NCBI RefSeq assembly: GCF_900188425.1
Contig: NZ_FZON01000004.1
Location: forward strand, 62,001-126,000
Source of the DNA: Antarctobacter heliothermus
Lineage (GTDB): Bacteria; Pseudomonadota; Alphaproteobacteria; Rhodobacterales; Rhodobacteraceae
Direction: 5' to 3'
DNA length: 64,000 nucleotides
This document shows, in pieces, positions 1-8,518 of the stretch. Numbering within the stretch: position 1 is the first letter of the stretch; every line of letters begins with the position of its first letter. Position numbers and translations under genes: made by a program. The notes beneath the pieces were generated by a model. That model ran no database searches, was not told the DNA's origin, and saw only the letters and a program-made list of their open reading frames with translations.

Positions 1-345
1 AAGACGACGCGCCTGCTGCGCGAGCGTCTGGGATGGGACGAATCGCAGATCACCACCACGTTCCAGAGTCGATTCGGCCCCGAAGAGTGGCTGAAGCCCT
101 ACACCGTCGAAGAGGTCGCGCGGCTGGCCAAGGAAGACGGCAAAAAGCACATCGCGGTCTGCGCGCCGGCCTTTTCCGCCGACTGCATCGAGACGCTGGA
201 AGAGATCAACGAAGAGATAAAGGAAAGCTTTGAAGAGGCGGGCGGTGAGCAGTTCACCTATATCCCCTGCCTGAACGATGACGCCGCGCATGTTGACGCG
301 CTGGCCCGCGTGATCGACGAAAATCTGGGTGGCTGGGTCTCGTGA
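1..345 (+). CDS. hemH: Ferrochelatase, C-terminal part (truncated by window edge)
   Basis: The frame is open from base 1 and ends at TGA 343-345, giving the last 114 residues of a protein whose start lies outside the window. The segment has the C-terminal ferrochelatase pattern: FQSRFGPEEWLKPYT, then VCAPAFSADCIETLEEI, then YIPCLNDDAAHV. In characterised ferrochelatases this half contributes to the active-site wall and the conserved glutamates. The enzyme inserts Fe2+ into protoporphyrin IX, the last step of haem synthesis. A hairpin terminator follows about 65 bases after the stop. The identification rests on remembered family motifs and covers only about a third of the protein. Confidence 0.9.
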   Translation, partial: KTTRLLRERLGWDESQITTTFQSRFGPEEWLKPYTVEEVARLAKEDGKKHIAVCAPAFSADCIETLEEINEEIKESFEEAGGEQFTYIPCLNDDAAHVDALARVIDENLGGWVS

Positions 346-404
346 CCCGGTCAACCTCTAGGTTTTGTTGAGTTTAACGAACAAGATACACAGTGTTGAA
401 AACG

Positions 405-436
405 AAAAAAGGCGGTGCCGTCGCACCGCCTTTTTC
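405..436. terminator. Bidirectional intrinsic terminator between hemH and the 63-aa gene
   Basis: A perfect 8-bp stem (GGCGGTGC at 411-418, GCACCGCC at 423-430) with a CGTC loop has six A on its left and five T on its right. It can therefore end transcription from both convergent genes. Confidence 0.85.
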
Positions 437-459
437 CTAGTTTTAGAAACCGTTGACGA

Positions 460-651
460 TTAGTCAGCGGCAGCAGCTGCGATGATCGCGATCAGGAGCA
501 GCGGGATCAGGATACCAGCGGAGGACGATGCCTCTTTGGTTTCTTCCACGATCACGACGGGCTCCATGACAACGTCGTCCTTAGCATAGGAACCGGCGAA
601 TGCGGTGGTAGCTGCGCCAGCGAACACGGCTGCGAGAGCGATTTTTTTCAT
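460..651 (-). CDS. Small secreted or membrane-anchored protein, 63 aa, unknown function
   Basis: This 63-residue protein has a signal peptide (MKKIALAAVFAGAATTAFAG, cleavage near A19). A short acidic and Val-rich stretch follows (DDVVMEPVVIVEE), then a strongly hydrophobic C-terminal segment at about 44-62 rich in Ile, Leu and Ala. The start is backed by GGAGAAG a few bases upstream, and a good terminator lies just downstream, so it looks like a real monocistronic gene. It is convergent with hemH. The C-terminal segment could be a membrane anchor. I do not recognise a named family and infer only an envelope location. Confidence 0.75.
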   Translation of the reverse strand: MKKIALAAVFAGAATTAFAGSYAKDDVVMEPVVIVEETKEASSSAGILIPLLLIAIIAAAAAD

Positions 652-799
652 GTTTCTTCTCCAAGTAATCGCCTATCGCGGTCATTATTAACCATACGAC
701 AGGCACCCAAGACTTACCTCGTAACTCTGTCTAAGCAGTATTTCAGAGGCTTTGCAATTGCTTCTTGGGGACCGGATTTGGCCCCCAAGCCCTATGTCG
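652..799. other. Intergenic region upstream of the 63-aa gene
   Basis: These 148 bases lie between two leftward genes and should hold the promoter of the 63-aa gene. The only motif I note is TTAACCAT at 688-695, which matches the CtrA half-site known from Caulobacter. It occurs singly, so the match is weak. Confidence 0.3.
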
Positions 800-1387
800 T
801 CAAATTAGCAACACCTGTGTTCCGACGACGGCCATTTCATACAGTTGCTCGATGTGTTCGTTGTACAAACCGATGCAACCGTTGGACGACCGACGCCCGA
901 TCTTGCGGGTGTCGTGGGTGCCGTGGATGCGGTAGTAGGTCCATCCCAGATGCAGCGCGCGGGTGCCCAGCGGGTTGTCCGGGCCGGGGCCAACATAGTC
1001 GGGCCACTCGGGGTTGCGGATCTTCATCGAGGGGGTCGGACGCCAGTCCGGGTTGGGGTCTTTCAGCACCACGCTGGTGCGGCCGCGCCGGGTCAGATCC
1101 TCTGTCAGTGGCACCGAAGAGGGGTACAGGAAATAGGTGCCGTCCTGCCGCCAGTAGTGCAAGGCCCGCGATGAGATGTCGACAAGGATCGCGCCCTTTG
1201 TCAGGTTGCTGAAATAATCCTGCCAAGCCAGCGTGCGAAAGCTGGAGACGTTGCGGCGCACGATGCTGGTCACGTCACGCTCTATCTCTGTGCTGTCGTC
1301 CTGGGCCAGAAGGGGTGTGCCGATCAGCGCCGCGCCTCCGGCCAGGAATGCGCGGCGGTCAAAGGGTTTTCCTGCCGAATGGGTCAT
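800..1387 (-). CDS. L,D-transpeptidase (YkuD family), exported
   Basis: The 195-residue protein starts with a twin-arginine-like leader (FDRRAFLAGGAALIG). The YkuD catalytic motif is near the C-terminus: His in YRIHGTHD, then SSNGCIGL, with the nucleophilic cysteine at about residue 171. Such periplasmic enzymes form 3-3 peptidoglycan cross-links or attach proteins to peptidoglycan. The frame extends 22 codons further upstream to 1453, but the Tat-like signal begins at the ATG at 1387, so I chose that start. The gene is divergent from the CAP-domain lipoprotein gene. The exact reaction catalysed is unknown. Confidence 0.88.
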   Translation of the reverse strand: MTHSAGKPFDRRAFLAGGAALIGTPLLAQDDSTEIERDVTSIVRRNVSSFRTLAWQDYFSNLTKGAILVDISSRALHYWRQDGTYFLYPSSVPLTEDLTRRGRTSVVLKDPNPDWRPTPSMKIRNPEWPDYVGPGPDNPLGTRALHLGWTYYRIHGTHDTRKIGRRSSNGCIGLYNEHIEQLYEMAVVGTQVLLI

Positions 1388-1553
1388 GGTGCAATATCCT
1401 CGGGGATGTTTTTGCTGTTGCAACATAATATGGCGCGAATGCCGCAGTCGCAATTCAAACGCTTGTCAACCGGCCTACTCACGCCGATGTGGGTTTGATT
1501 GGCAACGCGTCCTTCGGTATGGCAGGGGAAACGAAGAAATCAAGAGCAGCCAC

Positions 1554-2120
1554 ATGAACCGACGCGCCTTCCTTGCCATGTCTTCCGCTGTCGCCATGGC
1601 CGCCTGCACCACGACACCCATCAATACAGAGCCGCGCTTGGGCCCGGACGGTAAGCCGCTGCCACAGGTTTACCGGATTTCCAGTGGCCAGACCGGCCGG
1701 ATTCAGTACCGGATGCTCGATTCGGTGAACGCACTGCGCAAGTCTGCCGGTGTTGCTGAACTGACGCTCGACTCCAAGCTGAACGCCGCCGCCGCCACCC
1801 ATGCCCGCGACATGTCGGTGCAGAACCGGCCCTGGCACTTTGGGTCGGACGGATCGTCGCCCATCGATCGCGTGCGCCGGGTGAGCTATGCGGGACGTCT
1901 GGTGGGGGAAACGATTTCGGAAACTTACGAGACAGAGCTTCAGACCCTCGGCGCCTGGATGGAAGTGGAGAGCACGCGGAACGTGATTCTCGACGGATCT
2001 GCGCGCGATCTGGGATTTTCTTGGTTTCAGGAACCCAACGGCAAGATCTGGTGGTGCATGATCGTCGGCGCGCCCGGCGGCGGCGGTGCCGTGCCCGGCG
2101 GGACACCGACCGCCAGCTGA
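1554..2120 (+). CDS. CAP-domain (SCP/PR-1-like) lipoprotein
   Basis: The predicted protein has 188 residues. The N-terminus MNRRAFLAMSSAVAMAAC is a lipoprotein signal with a twin-arginine-like start and a lipobox cysteine at residue 18. The mature part has the bacterial CAP-domain pattern: NALRKSAGVAELTLDSKLNA, THARDM, WHFGSDGSSPIDRV, GETISE and the final WWCMIVG. The frame is open far upstream, but this ATG starts the signal. CAP proteins are extracytoplasmic and their bacterial roles are poorly defined. The neighbours on both sides are L,D-transpeptidases, which suggests a cell-wall context. Confidence 0.85.
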   Translation: MNRRAFLAMSSAVAMAACTTTPINTEPRLGPDGKPLPQVYRISSGQTGRIQYRMLDSVNALRKSAGVAELTLDSKLNAAAATHARDMSVQNRPWHFGSDGSSPIDRVRRVSYAGRLVGETISETYETELQTLGAWMEVESTRNVILDGSARDLGFSWFQEPNGKIWWCMIVGAPGGGGAVPGGTPTAS

Positions 2121-2137
2121 TCGACCGGCACCCGGCG

Positions 2138-2165
2138 CAGGGCGGGGGGTTGCCCCACCGCCCGC
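2138..2165. terminator. GC-rich hairpin between convergent genes
   Basis: GGGCGG plus GGGG (2140-2149) can pair with CCCC and CCGCCC (2153-2163) with a one-base bulge. It lies between the CAP gene and the leftward L,D-transpeptidase gene. There is no T-tract, so termination is only suggested by position. Confidence 0.35.
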
Positions 2166-2175
2166 CTGACACCCA

Positions 2176-2667
2176 TCACGGCTGAATCGTGATCGGTGTT
2201 CCGTTTTTCACCATCGAATAGACTTGGCGCATCTCACGGTCGGTCACGGCGATACAGCCCGCCGTCCAGTCGCGCCCGCTCTTGCGATACTCACGCGGGC
2301 GCCCGTGGATAAAGATGTCGCCACCCGGACTTTTGCCCAGTTCGCGCGCCTCTGCGCGATCCTCGTTGTTCGGGTAGGACACGCCGATGCTGAGGTAGAA
2401 CTGACTGTTCGGATTGCGCCGGTCGATGATGTAGGTGCCTTCGGGTGTTTTGCCGTCACCCTCGACCTTCTTGTCGCCCTCGGGCGCAAAGCCCAATCCA
2501 ACATCGTAGCTTTTCAACACACCCTGACTGCTGAGCAGGTGCATCCGGCGCTCCCCCTTGTCGACAACCACATGTGTGACCGCCGGTCCATGATAGGTCG
2601 GAAACTTGCCACACGCCGCTGCGGAGAGCCCAAGCGTTGCCAACAGAAGAACCCTGAGAATCGTCAT
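2176..2667 (-). CDS. L,D-transpeptidase family lipoprotein (ErfK/YbiS/YafK-like)
   Basis: This 163-residue protein has a lipoprotein signal (LLLATLGLSAAAC, lipobox cysteine near 19). A YkuD-type domain follows: VVDKGERRMHLL, GLGFAPEGDK, GDGKTPEG, then IFIHGRP and the cysteine of WTAGCIAV at about residue 138. The TPEGTY and AGC spacing resembles the YafK-like branch, which in E. coli includes an amidase that releases Braun lipoprotein. Hydrolase activity is therefore an alternative to transpeptidation. It lies 33 bases after the sodium channel gene on the same strand and may share its transcript. Confidence 0.87.
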   Translation of the reverse strand: MTILRVLLLATLGLSAAACGKFPTYHGPAVTHVVVDKGERRMHLLSSQGVLKSYDVGLGFAPEGDKKVEGDGKTPEGTYIIDRRNPNSQFYLSIGVSYPNNEDRAEARELGKSPGGDIFIHGRPREYRKSGRDWTAGCIAVTDREMRQVYSMVKNGTPITIQP

Positions 2668-2700
2668 TTTACTGCCCCGTTCGTTTTTCGGGATTCTACC

Positions 2701-3513
2701 TCAATCGGGGCGATTTGCGTAGCTCACGTTTTCGCCATCGCGCGCCTGTTCGCCTAGACGCCGCTCGATCGCCTCCAGCCGGGCCAGAACCTCATCGCGG
2801 TACAGATCGGTGCGTTCGTTGTCCTCTTCGTGGTGGGCGTCCTGCATCGAGTTCACGATCAGACCCACCAGCAGGTTCACCACCGCAAAGGTCGTGACCA
2901 TGATGAAGGGTACAAAGAACACCCAGGCGTAGGGGTAAACCTCCATCACCGGGCGCACGATTCCCATCGACCAGGATTCCAGCGTCATGATCTGGAACAG
3001 CGAATAGGCCGACATCCCGAGGTTCCCGAACCAGTCGGGAAAGCTGTCGCCGAACAGCTTGGTCGCCATGACGCTGCCGATGTAAAAGATGATCGCCATC
3101 AGCAGGAAGACGCTGCCCATGCCCGGCAACGCGGTGATGAACCCCTCTACCACCCGCCGCAACCGAGGTGCGACAGAGATCACGCGCAACACCCGCAGGA
3201 TTCGCAACGACCGCAACACGGACAGTCCGCCCGCGCCGGGCACCAGAGCAATGCCGACAATCACAAAGTCAAAGACGCTCCACCCGCTGCGGAAAAAGCG
3301 CATCCCCCGCGCCACCAGCTTGGCGGCAATCTCGACGATGAAAATGCCAAGACACAGCCTGTCCAGCGCCGTGATGAACCCGCCGAAACGGCTCATCAAG
3401 GTCTCGGATGTTTCCATCCCCAGCACGACGGCGTTCAATATGATGACGGCAATGATGGCGTTCTGAACACGGGGCGCGTCGACGAAGGCACCGACGCGGG
3501 CGCGGAAATCCAT
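2701..3513 (-). CDS. Bacterial voltage-gated sodium channel (NavBac type)
   Basis: The protein has 270 residues and the six-helix single-domain ion-channel layout. S1 is at about 17-37, S2 at 47-68 and S3 at 76-92. The S4 voltage sensor has arginines at 101, 104, 107 and 110 spaced every three residues. The pore filter TLESWS is at 177-182 and S6 at about 197-223. A polar neck (HHEEDNERTD) and a C-terminal heptad-like helix (EVLARLEAIERRL) follow, as in NaChBac, NavAb and NavMs, where the tail assembles the tetramer. The LESWS filter is the Na+-selective signature of that family. The ATG at 3513 has GGAG about 10 bases upstream, and the upstream extension would overlap the methyltransferase gene. 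It lies 4 bases after that gene. Confidence 0.95.
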   Translation of the reverse strand: MDFRARVGAFVDAPRVQNAIIAVIILNAVVLGMETSETLMSRFGGFITALDRLCLGIFIVEIAAKLVARGMRFFRSGWSVFDFVIVGIALVPGAGGLSVLRSLRILRVLRVISVAPRLRRVVEGFITALPGMGSVFLLMAIIFYIGSVMATKLFGDSFPDWFGNLGMSAYSLFQIMTLESWSMGIVRPVMEVYPYAWVFFVPFIMVTTFAVVNLLVGLIVNSMQDAHHEEDNERTDLYRDEVLARLEAIERRLGEQARDGENVSYANRPD

Positions 3514-3517
3514 GGGC

Positions 3518-4747
3518 TCACTTCTCCAGCTGCAATGAGGCGACAAGTTCCACATGGGTTGACCAGCGGAACTGGTCAACCACCTGCACCCAGTCAAGGC
3601 GATAGCCCGCCGCCTGCAACCGCACACAGTCGCGGGCAAAACTCACCGGATTGCACGACACATGCGCAATGCGCGGCACCCGTGCACGGGCCAATTCCGC
3701 CACCTGCGCCTCTGCCCCGGCGCGCGGCGGGTCGATCACCACCCCCTCGAAACGCACCAGCTCATCCGGCAGCAGCGGGTTGCGGAACAGATCGCGCACC
3801 GCATGGGTGACATGACGCAGCCCCTGCGCCTGCCGCCAACCCAGATCCAGCGCCAGGGTCATGGCCTTGTCGCCCTCAACCGCGTGGACGCGCGCCTTTT
3901 CGGCCAGCGGCAGGGCAAAGGTGCCGCAGCCCGCAAAGAGATCGGCAATATAGCTGGCCCCGTCCAGCGCCTCCTGCACAGCCGCCAGCAGCGCCGCCTG
4001 CCCGCTTTCCGTCGCCTGCAGGAACGCGCCCGGCGGCGGCACAACCAGCGCCGCGCCAAACCGCTGATGCGGCGGCAAAAACGTCAGCACATCGTCATCC
4101 CAGGCCAGCCGCGCCAGCCCGTCTGCCTGCGCAATCGTGGCCAATTCGGACCGCAGCGCATCGTCGATCGGCTTGCCGCCGGTGACGACGATATCCAGTC
4201 CCGACAGGCTTTCCGTCACCAGAACAGACAGTTCGCCCTTGCGCGACGCCCCGACAACCGCCAGCCGCTCGATCAAGGGCAACGCCCCGGCCAGGGCGGG
4301 CGTGACCAACTGGCAGCCCGGAACGGCCACGATCACCTCCGACGCCTTCTGGTGAAACCCGACAAGCGCGCCCTTCTTGGTCCGGCGCGCGGAAAAACTG
4401 GCGCGGCGGCGCGATTGCGTCGGAGAGGTGAAGGTCGGGCGCAACGGTGCGGACAGGCCCTGCGCCTCCAGCGCACGGCGCACCACCTCTTCTTTCCAGC
4501 CGGTGACAAACCCGTCCGAAGCGTGCTGCAACTGGCACCCGCCACAGGATTTCGCATGACGACAAGGCGGCGACACCCGGTCGGCCGAGGGTGTGACAAT
4601 GCGCGGCGCGGAGATGGTGTCCCCCGTCACATCCCCTTCGACCACTTCACCCGGCAAGACGCCGGGCACAAACACCGGCCCCGGCGCGATCCCGTCGCCG
4701 CGATGGCCCAGCCGTTCGATCGTCACCTGTTGCGCGCCGTCGGACAT
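3518..4747 (-). CDS. Class I SAM-dependent RNA methyltransferase (TrmA/RlmC/RlmD family)
   Basis: This 409-residue protein has a TRAM-like N-terminus (VTIERLGHRGDGIA). An iron-sulfur cysteine cluster comes next, at C62, C68 and C71 (CRHAKSCGGC). The SAM-binding segment is YIADLFAGCGTFALPLA, followed by VVIDPPRAGA. HVSCNP carries the likely nucleophilic cysteine near residue 365. Enzymes of this family make 5-methyluridine in 23S rRNA or tRNA. Which uridine is modified cannot be decided from sequence alone. The gene probably leads an operon with the sodium channel and the second L,D-transpeptidase; nothing visible explains that pairing. Confidence 0.9.
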   Translation of the reverse strand: MSDGAQQVTIERLGHRGDGIAPGPVFVPGVLPGEVVEGDVTGDTISAPRIVTPSADRVSPPCRHAKSCGGCQLQHASDGFVTGWKEEVVRRALEAQGLSAPLRPTFTSPTQSRRRASFSARRTKKGALVGFHQKASEVIVAVPGCQLVTPALAGALPLIERLAVVGASRKGELSVLVTESLSGLDIVVTGGKPIDDALRSELATIAQADGLARLAWDDDVLTFLPPHQRFGAALVVPPPGAFLQATESGQAALLAAVQEALDGASYIADLFAGCGTFALPLAEKARVHAVEGDKAMTLALDLGWRQAQGLRHVTHAVRDLFRNPLLPDELVRFEGVVIDPPRAGAEAQVAELARARVPRIAHVSCNPVSFARDCVRLQAAGYRLDWVQVVDQFRWSTHVELVASLQLEK

Positions 4748-4823
4748 GCTCGACCCCTTGCTGCTTCTTCTCTGTTAAAAATACCCAATATCCGCCACCC
4801 GAGGCGGGCGCCAGCACTGCGGG

Positions 4824-6656
4824 CTATTCCGCGGCCTCGGACCCGATGAAACCGCCCGATTGGCGCTCCCAATAGCGGGCATACAGACCCCTTTGCGCCA
4901 ACAACGCCTCATGTGAGCCTGCCTCGACGATGCGGCCCTGATCCATGACCACAATCCGGTCCATCTGGGCGATGGTCGACAGGCGGTGCGCGATGGCGAG
5001 CACGGTCTTGCCCAGCATGACCTGCTCCAACGCGCCCTGGATCTCTGCCTCGACCTCCGAATCCAGCGCGCTGGTCGCCTCGTCCAGCACCAGAACAGGC
5101 GCATCGCGCAGGATCGCGCGGGCCAGCGCGATGCGCTGCCGCTGTCCGCCGGACAGTTTCACGCCGCGTTCACCCAGCCGTGCGGCATAGCCGGTGTTGC
5201 CCCGGTGATCCGTCAGACCAAGGATGAACTCATGCGCCGAGGCGCAGCGCGCGGCCTCGAACACTTCTGCGTCGCTGGCACCGGGACGCCCGTAGCGGAT
5301 ATTCTCCAGCGCCGAGCGGTTGAACATCGCGGTTTCCTGCCGGACCACGGCAATCTGGCGGCGCAGGGCGTGCTGGGTCAGATCGCGGATGTCGGTGCCG
5401 CCCATGGTGATGCGCCCTGATTCGACATCATACAGCCGCAAGAGCAGCGACACGGCGGTCGATTTACCCGCCCCCGAGGCCCCCACCAAAGCGACCTTTT
5501 CACCCGGCGCAATGGTCAGATCGAACCCCGCCAAGGCGCGAGACTCTCCGCCATAGGCAAATCCGACCTTGTCGAACCGGATTTCACCGGCCTGCGCCTG
5601 CCCCATGGCATCCGCGCGGTCCACAATTTCATGCGGCGGGGTCAGCGTGCCGATACCGTCCTCCATCTCTCCGATATTGGTAAAGATCGACATGGCCGTG
5701 CGGCCCAGACGGTTGGTCAGCATCGACAGCCGGGTGGTGATCATCGCCGTCACGGCGATGTCCCCGGCGCTGGCGGTGCCGCGGCTGTACAGGTAAAGCG
5801 CGCCAAGGATCGACACCACCGGCAGGATGCCCCCCAACGTCATCAGCACCATGCGGAAGATCGCCGAAAGATCGCCGAAATCCAGCGCGCGGGCGCGGTA
5901 GGATTCCAGCGCGGCACGGGTGGCGGCATCTTCGTCCTCGTCCCGCGCGAACAGCTTGACCGTGGCGATATTGGAAAAGGTGTCGACGATCTGCCCCGTC
6001 ACAACAGTGCGCGCTCCGGCGCGGTCCTTGGACAGCTTTTGCACACGCGGGATGAAATAGCGCAGCGCCAGCGCGTAAAGCACCGCCCAGACGACAAAGA
6101 CCCCCAGCAGGCGCATGTCGATGGCGCCCAAAAGCAGAAAGGCCCCGGTGAACATCGCCAGCGCGTAGACGATCACATCGGTCGTCTCCAGCACCAGATC
6201 GGTCAGCGACCGCGCCACCTGCAACGCCTTCTGGCTGAGCCGCCCGGCAAAGTCGTTCTCAAAGAACCGCATCGAATGGCCCATGACGTGGCGGTTCAGA
6301 CGTTGCAGCACCATCGGGAACAGGTTTGGCCCCAGCATCACGCCGGACACACCGGCATCAAAGACAAACAGAACCGGACGGATCAGCAGGAAAAACACCA
6401 GACCAAAGACGATCAGACCCCAGTACGGCCCCCAAAAGGCCCCCTGCCCCGTGACCTCTGCCCCGTCGATCACCCAGCCAGTAAAGCGCGCCGCGACCAG
6501 TTCGGACACGCCGGTCAGCGCGGTAATCAAAACGGCCAGCAGGACCGGGCGTTCCGCGCCTTTCAGCGCCCAGCGTGTAAAGGCCCACAGGCCTTGCGGC
6601 GGCGCGCCATCGGCGGGCTGGAACGGGTCGATCTGCGGCAGGAGGCGGCGGATCAT
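4824..6656 (-). CDS. ABC half-exporter, third gene of a tandem trio (membrane plus ATPase domains)
   Basis: This 610-residue protein has an N-terminal six-helix exporter domain (about 30-320) and an ATPase domain (about 350-600). The ATPase motifs are Walker A GASGAGKST, signature LSGGQRQ, Walker B VLVLDEAT and the switch histidine in AIAHRLST. All catalytic motifs look intact. The N-terminus has DPFQPADGAPPQGLWAFTRW, a pattern shared with the two upstream copies. Its ATG overlaps the preceding gene's TGA as ATGA, so translation is coupled. It is the last gene of the trio. The substrate is unknown; lipid-like or drug-like cargo is typical for this architecture. Confidence 0.9.
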   Translation of the reverse strand: MIRRLLPQIDPFQPADGAPPQGLWAFTRWALKGAERPVLLAVLITALTGVSELVAARFTGWVIDGAEVTGQGAFWGPYWGLIVFGLVFFLLIRPVLFVFDAGVSGVMLGPNLFPMVLQRLNRHVMGHSMRFFENDFAGRLSQKALQVARSLTDLVLETTDVIVYALAMFTGAFLLLGAIDMRLLGVFVVWAVLYALALRYFIPRVQKLSKDRAGARTVVTGQIVDTFSNIATVKLFARDEDEDAATRAALESYRARALDFGDLSAIFRMVLMTLGGILPVVSILGALYLYSRGTASAGDIAVTAMITTRLSMLTNRLGRTAMSIFTNIGEMEDGIGTLTPPHEIVDRADAMGQAQAGEIRFDKVGFAYGGESRALAGFDLTIAPGEKVALVGASGAGKSTAVSLLLRLYDVESGRITMGGTDIRDLTQHALRRQIAVVRQETAMFNRSALENIRYGRPGASDAEVFEAARCASAHEFILGLTDHRGNTGYAARLGERGVKLSGGQRQRIALARAILRDAPVLVLDEATSALDSEVEAEIQGALEQVMLGKTVLAIAHRLSTIAQMDRIVVMDQGRIVEAGSHEALLAQRGLYARYWERQSGGFIGSEAAE

Positions 6657-8518
6657 TCAGCCGCCTCTGTCGCGTCTTCGCCCAGAAACCCGCCCGATTG
6701 ACGATTCCAGTACCGCGCATACAGCCCGCCCAGCGCCAGCAGGTCATCATGGGTGCCCTGTTCGGCGATGCGGCCCTGATCCAGCACCACGATCCGGTCC
6801 ATGCTGGAAATGGTCGACAGGCGGTGCGCGATGGCCAGCACGGTCTTGCCCTCCATCACGCGGGCCAATGCCTCCTGGATGTTGGCCTCTACCTCTGAAT
6901 CCAGCGCGCTGGTCGCCTCATCCAGGACCAGGATCGGCGCGTCCTTGAGGATCGCACGGGCCAGGGCGATGCGCTGGCGCTGTCCGCCGGACAGCTTGAC
7001 GCCGCGTTCGCCCAGATAGGCGGCATAGCCCTTGCGCCCCCGGAAATCGCCCAGTTGCAGGATGAACTCATGCGCCTCGGCGCGTTTCGCGGCGGCAATC
7101 ACCTCCAGTTCACAGGCGTCGGGTTTGCCATAGCGGATGTTGTCCAGCGCCGAGCGGTTGAACATCGCGGTTTCCTGCGTGACCATGCCGATAGCCTTGC
7201 GCAGGCTGGCCTGCGTCACGGTCGACACATCGGTGCCGTCGATGCGCACCTGCCCGCTTTCGGTGTCGTAGAGCCGCAACAGCAGCGACACCAAGGTCGA
7301 TTTCCCCGCGCCGGATGCGCCGACGATGGCCAGCTTTTCGCCCGGTTTCACGGTCAGCGACAGGTCCGTCACACCGCCGGTCCGCCCGCCATAGGCAAAT
7401 TCGACCGCGTCAAAGACGATCTCTCCCTCGGGCACAGTCAGATCCACGGCACCGGACTGGTCGGTCAGGGCATGGGGCACGCTGAGGGTGGACATGCCAT
7501 CCTCGACCTCTCCGACATGGCTGTAGATCACCATGAGGGTAAAACTGATCCAGCCGGTCATCTGCGCCAGCCGGATCGTCACCGCGCCCACGGCGGCAAT
7601 GTCGCCGGGCGACACGCCCGCACCGTGAAAGGCGATGGCGGTGCCGACCATGATCACCGGCAACAGCCCGGCGATAAAGATCAACCCAAGGCGAAAGGTG
7701 GTGGTCGCCTCGCCAAAGTGCAGCGCCTTGCCGCGCAGGGATTCCATCGCGCCCAGCGCGCGGCGGTCCTCATGGCTGTCGCCGGCAAACAGCTTGACCG
7801 TCTTGATGTTGGATATGGTGTCGACGACCTGTCCGGTGACCATGGCCTGCGCCTCTGCCCGCGCGGCGGATCGCGCGCGGATCTGCGGCAGCATCAGCCG
7901 CAGAAACCCCAGATACAGCGCAAACCACCCCGCCAGCAGCACCAGCATCAGCGGATGGATCGCCCCCAGCAAGACGGCGGTGCCAATCACCGTGGCCAGA
8001 CCAAAGGTGACGGCGTTGACCGTCTCGATCACGATTTCGGTCAGCGACCGCGCCGCCTGCACCTTTTTCTGCGCAATACGTCCCGCGTAGTCGTCATCGA
8101 AGAACGTGACCGACTGGCCGATGGTCCAGCGATACAGGCGTGCCAGCACCAGCTTGAAGATATTCGGCCCGATCATCACCGATTGCGTCAGGGCCAACCC
8201 GCCAAACAGCAGCGGCCGCGCCACCAGCAGCAGCACGACGGCCAGCATCACCAGCCCGCCGTGATCCGACAGAAACCCCTGATCGACCGGCCCACCCACG
8301 GCATCGACGACCCGGCCCAGCAGGTACATCGACAGCACCTCTGTCACACCGGCGGCGACAGAGATCGCCACCCCCAGCCCGATGATCAGCCAGCCGCCCT
8401 GCAAAGCCCACAGGATGAACGGCCACAACCGATCCGGCGGCATGCCGTCCGCATGACGTTCCGGGTCGATAAGGTTTCCGGCCCGATGGATAAGGTTTTG
8501 GTAAAGGGTTCGCATCAT
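6653..8518 (-). CDS. ABC half-exporter, second gene of a tandem trio
   Basis: This 621-residue exporter is fused to an ATPase: membrane domain about 40-330, nucleotide-binding domain about 360-610. Walker A GASGAGKST, signature LSGGQRQ, Walker B ILVLDEAT and the H-loop in AIAHRLST are all present. The N-terminal DPERHADGMPPDRLWPF matches the motif in the other two copies. The start overlaps the stop of the upstream gene, with ATG possible at 8518 or three bases later. The ATPase half is closer in wording to the 4824-6656 copy than to the first gene, which suggests the second and third genes arose by duplication. They could form a heterodimer. Confidence 0.9.
   Translation of the reverse strand: MMRTLYQNLIHRAGNLIDPERHADGMPPDRLWPFILWALQGGWLIIGLGVAISVAAGVTEVLSMYLLGRVVDAVGGPVDQGFLSDHGGLVMLAVVLLLVARPLLFGGLALTQSVMIGPNIFKLVLARLYRWTIGQSVTFFDDDYAGRIAQKKVQAARSLTEIVIETVNAVTFGLATVIGTAVLLGAIHPLMLVLLAGWFALYLGFLRLMLPQIRARSAARAEAQAMVTGQVVDTISNIKTVKLFAGDSHEDRRALGAMESLRGKALHFGEATTTFRLGLIFIAGLLPVIMVGTAIAFHGAGVSPGDIAAVGAVTIRLAQMTGWISFTLMVIYSHVGEVEDGMSTLSVPHALTDQSGAVDLTVPEGEIVFDAVEFAYGGRTGGVTDLSLTVKPGEKLAIVGASGAGKSTLVSLLLRLYDTESGQVRIDGTDVSTVTQASLRKAIGMVTQETAMFNRSALDNIRYGKPDACELEVIAAAKRAEAHEFILQLGDFRGRKGYAAYLGERGVKLSGGQRQRIALARAILKDAPILVLDEATSALDSEVEANIQEALARVMEGKTVLAIAHRLSTISSMDRIVVLDQGRIAEQGTHDDLLALGGLYARYWNRQSGGFLGEDATEAAE

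Noticed and set aside
688-695. TTAACCAT as a CtrA site upstream of the 63-aa gene
   Set aside because: A single half-site without a second TTAA at the right distance is not enough to claim regulation.
3662-4849. 395-codon open frame on the + strand opposite the RNA methyltransferase gene
   Set aside because: It is antisense to a gene with clear family motifs, has Arg/Gln/His-rich content and no recognisable domain. Such mirror frames are common in high-GC DNA.
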